Positions 1-4,477 of a stretch of 8,022 nucleotides of DNA are shown here, in pieces. Under the pieces are notes generated by a model, which was not told where the DNA came from, made no database searches, and saw only the letters and a program-made list of their open reading frames with translations. Each line of letters begins with the position of its first letter. The stretch's first letter is position 1. The stretch spans positions 1-8,022 of the forward strand of contig JAFZOA010000710.1 of NCBI GenBank assembly GCA_017550775.1, given 5' to 3'. This stretch comes from Ruminiclostridium sp. (GTDB lineage Bacteria > Bacillota_A > Clostridia > Oscillospirales > Ruminococcaceae). The position numbers were made by a program, and so were the translations under genes.

Positions 1-176
1 ATGACAGCCGAGATGAAATACATTATCGACGTGAAATGACTTAACCCCACATAAGAAGAAAACGAAATGCTCAGGTCAAATCTGTGGATGTCGGAGATCC
101 ATGCTGTCGCAACTGCGGTCACGGCAGTCAGCAGAAAAAGGATGCCCACTATTGCCGGGATCTTGTTCTTGTCCAT
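1..176 (-). CDS. Integral membrane protein, N-terminal part (cut by left window edge)
   Basis: The minus strand is open from an ATG at 176 to the window edge, giving 58 visible residues. Residues 6-26 (beginning IPAIVGILFLLTAVTAV) form a hydrophobic helix with a basic start (MDKNK). A short polar stretch, WISDIHRFDLSISFSSYVG, follows, and a second hydrophobic helix begins near residue 48. The start is supported by GAGGAG eight bases upstream; this site lies within the last codons of the preceding lipoprotein gene. Only 5 bp separate that gene's stop codon from this ATG, so translation of the two is probably coupled. I do not recognise the family. The layout (first helix, amphipathic external loop, second helix) is common in small polytopic membrane proteins of Firmicutes. 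Most of the protein may lie outside the window, so its function cannot be judged. Confidence 0.8.
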   Translation of the reverse strand, partial: MDKNKIPAIVGILFLLTAVTAVATAWISDIHRFDLSISFSSYVGLSHFTSIMYFISAV

Positions 177-181
177 TCGGG

Positions 182-1198
182 TCACTCCTCTGATCGCGTT
201 CTGCTTTCTCCGACTGTTATTGCTGATATGACATCATGTCCGAGCTTATCGTTCACTTCGTTCTGCACCTGCTTTATCGTGAAGGTAGATATCCCTTCCG
301 CCGACGGCTCCCCGAGATTTATAAGGCAGGCGTACATATCTATTTCAAGCAGCTTCCCGTCCTTTGTGAGAATATCATTTATCTCTATGCTGCTGCTAAG
401 TTCCTCATAGTGGTCATATTTGAACAGTCCCTTTCCGAGCCCGTCATGAAACAGAATCGAGTATGACTCCAATCCTTCCCCGACAAGAGCGGATATCTCC
501 GTGTACTTTTCCGCCGCCGCCGCTCTTTCGCTCTCCGCGAACAGCGACAGGAACCGGTCTTTGTCGTTGTTGTCGAGACAGTACAGAACACATGACCCGA
601 AATCGTTGATGATCGGGTCGGAGAATACGTCTGTCTTGTCTATCGGCGTGTATTCCGCCGGTATCTCCTGCGGCTCGTAGTATTCTATGATTTTCCCCGC
701 CTTGCAGACAAGCTCGTCGCCGTCATAGATCGCAATATACTGCAAGCCCCTGTACTTGTCTTCAAAGTATGAATACGGGCACAGTATCACATCTGCCGTA
801 TATAGGTTTCCGCCGCCCGCATCGATATCGCCGACCTCGAACCGCATTATCGCATAGTCAACGGAATCCCGCACAAAGTGTATCGGTTCATTTATCTGCG
901 TTATCTCCCCGTATGACTTTATACTGCCGCCGACGCCTTCAAAAAAGCTGTCTGCCGCTGCGCCCGTGTCGTCGTTCCTGTTACTTTCGCAGAAAAGCTC
1001 CCGGAGTTTTTCTTTATCTCCGTCGGACACGGCAGCCATTGTTTCTTCACATAGCTCCAGCCCCTGTTTCCGCAGTTCTTTCCATGTCGGCGCAGTAAGT
1101 CCGTGTATCAGCGTGCCGGTGAAGTCAGCCACCTTACCGCACCCGCCGAGCATTGCCGCCGCAAGTATCATCGCCGGAAGCTTCATAAACTTTCTCAT
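182..1198 (-). CDS. Two-domain envelope lipoprotein of unknown function
   Basis: Encodes 338 residues. A type II signal peptide is clear: basic start MRKFMK, hydrophobic core, and lipobox LGGC with the lipidated cysteine at residue 20. The protein is therefore expected to be tethered to the outer face of the membrane. After a short linker come two related halves, about residues 40-175 and 198-330. Each starts with a helix and a D-K-D/E-(K/R)-x-L/F-x-x-L-F pattern (SDGDKEKLRELFCES and NNDKDRFLSLFAES), suggesting an internal duplication. The overall look resembles DUF5104-type Firmicute lipoproteins, but this is from memory and unsearched. I chose the ATG at 1198 because it alone puts the signal peptide at the N-terminus. 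The frame stays open to 1417, but that extension is low complexity and runs through the upstream gene. It is the middle gene of a three-gene operon. Confidence 0.88.
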   Translation of the reverse strand: MRKFMKLPAMILAAAMLGGCGKVADFTGTLIHGLTAPTWKELRKQGLELCEETMAAVSDGDKEKLRELFCESNRNDDTGAAADSFFEGVGGSIKSYGEITQINEPIHFVRDSVDYAIMRFEVGDIDAGGGNLYTADVILCPYSYFEDKYRGLQYIAIYDGDELVCKAGKIIEYYEPQEIPAEYTPIDKTDVFSDPIINDFGSCVLYCLDNNDKDRFLSLFAESERAAAAEKYTEISALVGEGLESYSILFHDGLGKGLFKYDHYEELSSSIEINDILTKDGKLLEIDMYACLINLGEPSAEGISTFTIKQVQNEVNDKLGHDVISAITVGESRTRSEE

Positions 1199-1217
1199 AT
1201 CGTTACCGCCGGTAATG

Positions 1218-1619
1218 TCAGTTTTCTTCGCTTTCTCTCTGTTCCCGCCTTCTTCTCCTTTGCTCGCGGTTGTCCTTTTCCGACTCGAATATTTCCACCG
1301 CGGCATCGGTAAGCTCGTCCGGCCAGACCTTCCCGTTTTCGACGACATTCGCCCACGGAGCGATATTTTCGTAGTCGTGGTCGAAAACGATAGTGTACGG
1401 CGGGCCGCAGCGGTCATCGACGGACATATACAGGTGTCTGCCTGTTTTGTATATCTCCCTTACCGCGTCGTCGTGTGAAACGCTTTCGTCGAGCTTGTCA
1501 TATATCTCCTTCGTGATCTCGTACAGGTTATAATTCCTGCTGTCGCCGTATTCGGCTGTATAGCGGTCGTTTTCCTCGTCGAAGCAGGCTTTCCAGTAGT
1601 TTCCCTTTTTGAACTGCAT
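1218..1619 (-). CDS. Small soluble hypothetical protein with Arg-rich C-terminal tail
   Basis: Encodes 133 residues with no signal peptide or membrane segment. The body (residues 1-110) is rich in aromatic and acidic residues, beginning MQFKKGNYWKACFDEEND, with the later segment YTIVFDHDYENIAPWA. The C-terminus is strongly charged: residues 117-133 include NREQRRRRREQRESEEN. The start at 1619 is fixed by AAAGGAG seven bases upstream. An earlier in-frame ATG at 1661 lies on the -10 box and is excluded. It is the first gene of an operon reading into the lipoprotein gene 19 bp downstream. I do not recognise a named family, though small proteins of this look are familiar from Ruminococcus-type genomes. 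It could be a cytoplasmic partner of the downstream envelope proteins, but that is inference from operon order only. Confidence 0.82.
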   Translation of the reverse strand: MQFKKGNYWKACFDEENDRYTAEYGDSRNYNLYEITKEIYDKLDESVSHDDAVREIYKTGRHLYMSVDDRCGPPYTIVFDHDYENIAPWANVVENGKVWPDELTDAAVEIFESEKDNREQRRRRREQRESEEN

Positions 1620-1661
1620 TTCCGGTACTCCTTTCATTGAATACATAATGATCCTGCACAT

Positions 1662-1690
1662 ATTATACCATATACGACCCTGAAAATCAA
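1662..1690 (-). promoter_or_regulatory. Sigma-A type promoter with extended -10 for the three-gene minus operon
   Basis: On the minus strand TTGATT (1690-1685) and TATAAT (1667-1662) are separated by 17 bp, and TGG directly before the -10 makes an extended -10 (TGGTATAAT). Transcription would start near 1655, leaving a leader of about 35 nt before the ATG at 1619. The position, strand and box quality all agree. Confidence 0.85.
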
Positions 1691-1766
1691 GCCGTTTTTA
1701 TCGCTGCACCGCCGTGGCCTCTCCGCCGGTATCGCAGAAAGACGCTTTCCGGCAGACGGGCGGCAA

Positions 1767-1802
1767 AAAAGCACCGGGGAGAGAATGATCCCCGGTGCTT
1801 TT
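1767..1802 (-). terminator. Rho-independent terminator of the Nif11-type precursor gene
   Basis: A perfect 14-bp inverted repeat (arms 1767-1780 and 1789-1802, core GCACCGGGGA/TCCCCGGTGC) closes on an 8-nt loop. On the minus strand the stem runs into six T residues before GCCG, the classic arrangement for a gene ending at 1843. On the plus strand the T run is only four bases, and no plus gene ends nearby, so minus-strand use is favoured. Confidence 0.9.
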
Positions 1803-1842
1803 GATCATATACAGGAGCTTTGCGTGTCCTCCGGTTTTTGAA

Positions 1843-2361
1843 TTATCCGTGATGGTTGCATGATCTTGATTCATGATCGTCTTTCAGTTCACCGGTATAA
1901 TTCGTCTGGCCGGTCGCAGCGCTGACTATCACAAAAGCTCCGCACGTTATGCCTACGGTGATTATTGAAGCAACTGTATCCAACGCTGTTCTTCCGTTCT
2001 CAAGATCAATATTCGGTACATGAGTCGCTACTAACGTTTTGGTAACAACATCTAAAGCACCGTTTACTGTTTCCGGCAGATCGTCGCCCTTCAGATTCGC
2101 ATACCTGACCGCACTGGCTATTGCATCCGTCCAACCGATACTAAAGCCGCCGCCCGCCGCGCTTTCAAGCTCGTCGGGAGAAAGCTCGCCGTCCTGTACT
2201 ACCTTATCTGCGAAGAATGCCTTGATATTCTCCTCTGTCGCGTCAACGCCGTTGGACTTGTAGAAGTCGAGTACTGTGTTGTTCTTTATCGCCTCGCCGA
2301 ACTGCTTTTTGAGCTCCTCGCTCGCTGTGATCTCACTTTAAAGTTCCTTTAAAGTTTTCAT
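1843..2361 (-). pseudogene. Nif11-type (double-glycine leader) peptide precursor interrupted by TAA at codon 8
   Basis: From an ATG at 2361, preceded by a perfect AAGGAGG, the reading is MKTLKEL, then TAA at 2340-2338, then an uninterrupted open frame to TAA at 1843-1845 (172 codons in all). The part after the stop continues the same protein: SEITASEELKKQFGEAIK, a second helical stretch ending IKAFFADKVVQ, and DGELSPDELESAAGGG at residues 57-72. This is the usual form of Nif11-type leaders of ribosomally made, modified peptides, which are cut after the double glycine during export. Homologues as I recall them read MKTLKELY here, so a Tyr codon to TAA change would explain the break. The core, residues 73-172, has a hydrophobic stretch (SIITVGITCGAFVIVSAATG), two cysteines and a polar His-rich tail. 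No ATG, GTG or TTG start follows the stop in frame with a ribosome site. Modification enzymes and transporter are absent from the window. Homology is strong; loss of function is likely but unproven. Confidence 0.8.
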
Positions 2362-2368
2362 GGGTGTG

Positions 2369-2376
2369 ACCTCCTT
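2369..2376 (-). promoter_or_regulatory. Consensus ribosome binding site of the precursor gene
   Basis: AAGGAGGT on the minus strand, seven bases before the ATG at 2361, is a full anti-16S match. It decides the start and shows that ribosomes are directed to the frame that meets TAA seven codons later, so the stop is not an artefact of choosing a wrong start. Confidence 0.85.
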
Positions 2377-2425
2377 GTGTTGTTTAAGCCGGTTCATCCG
2401 GTCTTTGTATATTTAACCGTATGAG

Positions 2426-2473
2426 CCGGGAAATTTTGACCGGGTTTTTGAAAAAAATCTGAAAATTTTCCGG
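2426..2473 (-). repeat. Inverted repeat in the leader region of the precursor gene
   Basis: CCGGGAAATTTT (2426-2437) and AAAATTTTCCGG (2462-2473) are complementary at 11 of 12 positions across a 24-nt spacer. The right arm overlaps a perfect palindrome, GAAAATTTTC (2461-2470). It lies in the inferred 5' leader of the minus-strand precursor gene, so it could be an RNA hairpin or a protein-binding dyad. No known riboswitch class is recognised. Confidence 0.4.
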
Positions 2474-2580
2474 GCGGCGTGAATGTTTCTCTACAATATA
2501 AGCAGAATACCGGGGGCGCGGGTCGCGTTTTTGGGGAAATCTGCACATTAACGCTATGTAACACCGGGAATATTTGTTAT

Positions 2581-2608
2581 ATTATACCAAATTCCGTCCG
2601 AATAGCAA
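2581..2608 (-). promoter_or_regulatory. Extended -10 promoter reading toward the precursor gene
   Basis: On the minus strand TTGCTA (2608-2603), a 16-bp spacer and TATAAT (2586-2581) preceded by TGG form a good extended -10 promoter. Transcription would start near 2574, about 210 nt ahead of the precursor ATG at 2361. I saw no better promoter closer to that gene. Confidence 0.62.
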
Positions 2609-2665
2609 TAGTTACATTGTTTTCAGAGGCGTATTCGATAATTTTAACAACAATATCAAATAAAA

Positions 2666-2684
2666 TTTGTTCAACAGTAACAAA
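2666..2684. promoter_or_regulatory. Operator-like dyad between divergent promoters
   Basis: TTTGTT and AACAAA flank a 7-nt centre, and a smaller palindrome TGTTCAACA lies inside at 2668-2676. It sits between the minus promoter (2581-2608) and the plus promoter (2750-2778), a typical place for a regulator site. No regulator gene is in the window, so this rests on symmetry alone. Confidence 0.3.
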
Positions 2685-2749
2685 CACCGGGACCGAAGCA
2701 CACGCAGATCGCATCGGTATCAGGACTGCTGAGATCGGATATATAATTC

Positions 2750-2778
2750 TTGCAAAATCGACGGTTTTATGGTATAAT
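2750..2778 (+). promoter_or_regulatory. Sigma-A type promoter with extended -10 for the PPC gene
   Basis: TTGCAA (2750-2755), a 17-bp spacer and TATAAT (2773-2778) preceded by TGG. Transcription would start near 2785, about 70 nt before the ATG at 2855. The -10 core TGGTATAAT is identical to those at 1662-1670 and 2581-2589. Confidence 0.85.
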
Positions 2779-2854
2779 TCAAAGAAGCGAGAGCATATCG
2801 CGTTCGACCGGCAGCTACGGGCTGCATTTTTAAACAATGGAGGCAAAGATCAAT

Positions 2855-3295
2855 ATGGATTACAGGATATTCAACAATACCGTATATATCCGCCTGGACA
2901 GAGGCGACGAGATAATCGGGAATATCATCGGAATTTGCAGAAAAGAACAGATAAAGTCCGCGATATTCAGCGGTATCGGCGGCTGTATGAAGACCGAGAT
3001 ACAGACCTTCATTCCGGAAACGGGAGCATTTGAAACGCAGACGATAGAAGGTATGCTGGAGCTTGTCTCTCTCAACGGCAACGTTGTCACAGACGAAAAC
3101 GGCGAGTATTTCCACCACACCCACGCTATGTTCACATTCAAGAAAGACGGCGGGCATCACTCAGCCGGCGGTCACATAAAGTCGATAACCGTGCTCTATA
3201 CTGCCGAGATCGAGTTAAGACCGGTCGTCGGCGGCGCGATAAAGCGAAGATCCGACCCCGAGACCGGAACGGGCTTCTGGGATTTCGGAGATTGA
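2855..3295 (+). CDS. PPC-domain (DUF296) protein
   Basis: Encodes 146 residues, the whole length of a single PPC (plants and prokaryotes conserved, DUF296) domain. Visible family marks are the early FSGIGG turn (residues 38-43) and the histidine cluster FHHTHAMF (86-93), followed by HHSAGGHI (101-108). The conserved HxH (H88, H90) and GGH (H107) are the likely metal ligands seen in prokaryotic members. These are usually small trimeric cytoplasmic proteins of uncertain role, and some are called DNA-binding by analogy to plant AT-hook proteins. No AT-hook or other fused domain is present here. I chose the ATG at 2855 because GGAGG (2839-2843) lies 11 bases upstream; the in-frame ATG at 2837 has no ribosome site and overlaps that GGAGG. 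It is the first gene of a possible plus-strand unit with the membrane protein 56 bp downstream. Confidence 0.88.
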   Translation: MDYRIFNNTVYIRLDRGDEIIGNIIGICRKEQIKSAIFSGIGGCMKTEIQTFIPETGAFETQTIEGMLELVSLNGNVVTDENGEYFHHTHAMFTFKKDGGHHSAGGHIKSITVLYTAEIELRPVVGGAIKRRSDPETGTGFWDFGD

Positions 3296-3320
3296 CACAC
3301 CGGTACGGAGCGCGTAAATA
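3292..3320 (+). promoter_or_regulatory. Possible weak promoter before the membrane protein gene
   Basis: A perfect TTGACA overlaps the stop codon of the PPC gene (3292-3297). At 17 bp spacing it is followed only by TAAATA (3315-3320), a poor -10. It may give separate expression of the membrane protein and small protein pair, or be chance. Confidence 0.3.
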
Positions 3321-3351
3321 GCTTTATTTTTGAACGAGCTTAAATTCTGAC

Positions 3352-3795
3352 ATGAAAAAGATCTATTTTTTTGAACCGTGGTTCTTCCTGTTTTTCGGGG
3401 TCTTTCATCTGCACAGGATATGGGGACTGATCGACAGAGAAAGCTACGCAGCGTTCTGGCTGAATGTAATGGAAAGCAAGGGCGTGATATATTTCGCGCT
3501 GATGATAATTCTTTCGGCTCTTTGCATACTTGGTGTCTGTGTGTTCTTTAAGGAGCTACGGAGCAATTACCCGTGGCGGTGGATATATCTCTGCGGCGGC
3601 GCTTATCTGTTGTTTGACCTGTTCGCTATCGCAGTCGGGCTTGGATTCTGGCGTGATCTGATATTGATGATGTTCGATACTTCCGCGTGGTACTGGGATC
3701 TGCTCTGGGGCGGATTTATAATTCTCGGCGGACTGGTTTTTGCGCTGGGAACAGCGTTGCTTTTTAAAAGGGAAAAACAAAAACATGGACAATAA
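3352..3795 (+). CDS. Four-helix integral membrane protein, unknown function
   Basis: Encodes 147 residues. Four hydrophobic segments are visible at about 4-25, 44-66, 77-99 and 117-138, with the short basic C-terminal tail KREKQKHGQ, which is probably cytoplasmic. It is rich in Trp and Phe (for example YFFEPWFFLFFGVFHLHRIW near the start). The first segment has no signal cleavage site. The ribosome site before the ATG is weak (GAACGAG), but the frame is clean, starts with MKKIYFF and is open throughout. I do not recognise a family. Its last 11 bases overlap the start of the next gene, so the two are probably translated together and their products may be functionally linked. There are no polar catalytic motifs suggesting an enzyme. 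Confidence 0.8.
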   Translation: MKKIYFFEPWFFLFFGVFHLHRIWGLIDRESYAAFWLNVMESKGVIYFALMIILSALCILGVCVFFKELRSNYPWRWIYLCGGAYLLFDLFAIAVGLGFWRDLILMMFDTSAWYWDLLWGGFIILGGLVFALGTALLFKREKQKHGQ

Positions 3796-4078
3796 CTTAC
3801 AATGGATAAATTCCCGTGATGAGCTTGTTTCTGCGCTCGAAGCCCTCGGTTATCCCGCAGAGCTCGGCGACGCGATCGCAAAGCACATCGGCTATCCAAA
3901 AGGCATAGAGCGGATGATATCGTATCTGAGGCAAGTCAGACCGAACAAGGTCGAGCTTGTTGTTGACGAGATGATCTCGATAAGAGACGAGATCGACTCG
4001 TGGCTGGAGAAGAAAGCGAGTCAACGGGCGAATGCCGCATATACCGAAATGCTGAACAGCGCTCTCGATGATGAGTAG
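3785..4078 (+). CDS. Small helical protein (97 residues), unknown function
   Basis: Encodes 97 residues, acidic overall and predicted almost wholly helical, with no membrane segment. The pattern DELVSALEALGYPAELGDAI, then KHIGYPKGIERMISYLRQ, then KVELVVDEMISIRDEIDSW suggests three or four amphipathic helices. The middle (GYPKGIERM...Y...VRP...E.VVDEM..I) resembles a small uncharacterised Firmicute family I have seen next to other hypothetical genes; this is recollection, not a search. The start at 3785 follows AAAAGGGAAA and lies 11 bp inside the membrane protein gene, the usual arrangement for translational coupling. The frame is also open from 3740, but that start is deeper in the upstream gene and has no ribosome site. 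It may be a soluble partner of the membrane protein. Confidence 0.78.
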   Translation: MDNNLQWINSRDELVSALEALGYPAELGDAIAKHIGYPKGIERMISYLRQVRPNKVELVVDEMISIRDEIDSWLEKKASQRANAAYTEMLNSALDDE

Positions 4079-4126
4079 AAAACAGCCAAATCAAAATCGA
4101 ACTACCGTAGTTATTTACAGACTTGA

Positions 4127-4435
4127 AAGGGCGTTGTGATACTCAACACTTCGAGAGGCGGGCTGATAGATTCCGAAGCTCTGCTTGAAGGCATAAAGGT
4201 CCGTATGGTGGGTGCTGCCTGCCTTGACGTTTACGAGGATGAAGCAGACATCTTCTTCGGGGACTGGTCGGGACATATCCTGAATGACGAGCTTCTGTCT
4301 CGGCTTATCTCCATGCTGAACGTCATTGTAACATCGCGCCAGGCATTCCTGACGGAAGAAGCGCTTAACAACATTGCGGAAACCACGATCGGCAATATCG
4401 AAAACTGCAAGAAAGCGCGAAAGGTGTTTTTATAA
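4127..4435 (+). pseudogene. C-terminal remnant of a D-lactate dehydrogenase (D-2-hydroxyacid dehydrogenase)
   Basis: The reading frame from 4127 gives KGVVILNTSRGGLID, the family's conserved strand after the cofactor domain. It continues with GAACLDVYEDEAD and VIVTSRQAFLTEEALNNIAE to a stop at 4433-4435, matching the last 100 or so residues of NAD-dependent D-lactate dehydrogenases, which are about 330 residues long. In-frame TGA at 4124-4126 directly precedes the match. Upstream sequence in the other frames shows no catalytic domain, so some 230 residues, including the nucleotide-binding GxGxxG, are gone. The family's catalytic histidine in TSHQAF is Arg here (CGC at 4337-4339); the catalytic Glu in DVYE (4235-4237) is kept. 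A GTG at 4136 with AAAGG before it could start a 99-residue product, but it could not bind NAD or act as an enzyme. It is a decayed fragment between unrelated genes. Confidence 0.85.
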
Positions 4436-4477
4436 CACAGGAAAACATGAGTATCACCGGTAAACGAGGTGGAATGT

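Larger units (their letters stand above)
2377..2854. other. Divergent intergenic region between precursor gene and PPC gene
   Basis: About 480 bp with no convincing gene. It holds the inferred 5' leader of the minus-strand precursor (2362 to about 2574), two back-to-back promoters (minus 2581-2608, plus 2750-2778), an operator-like dyad at 2666-2684, and the roughly 70-nt leader of the PPC gene. The stretch 2560-2790 is clearly more AT-rich than the neighbouring genes. ORFs crossing it on both strands lack ribosome sites. Confidence 0.6.

Noticed and set aside
1199..1417. N-terminal extension of the lipoprotein frame to an ATG at 1417
   Set aside because: The added residues are low-complexity and Arg/Ser/Thr-rich, run inside the upstream gene, and would bury the signal peptide and lipobox.
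966..1478. 170-codon plus-strand frame opposite the minus operon
   Set aside because: It is antisense to two genes with well-supported starts; the translation is Ser/Pro/Val-rich, as expected from a shadow frame.
2338..2340. Recoding of the early stop in the precursor gene as selenocysteine or pyrrolysine
   Set aside because: The codon is TAA, not TGA or TAG, and no insertion element is visible, so nonsense mutation or sequence error is simpler.
2577..2846. 89-codon minus-strand frame in the divergent intergenic region
   Set aside because: It lies over both divergent promoters, lacks a Shine-Dalgarno site, and its composition follows the AT-rich DNA rather than a protein pattern.
2479..3033. 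184-codon plus-strand frame across the intergenic region and into the PPC gene
   Set aside because: It overlaps the promoter and the first third of the PPC gene in another frame, has no ribosome site and shows no family pattern.
4100..4112. Near-palindrome AACTACCGTAGTT as a terminator after the small helical protein gene
   Set aside because: The stem is short and AT-rich with no T run after it. It could be a chance dyad.
4079..4126. Frameshifted upstream part of the D-lactate dehydrogenase
   Set aside because: None of the three frames before 4127 gives residues resembling the enzyme beyond the KGVV start, so a truncation fits better than a frameshift.
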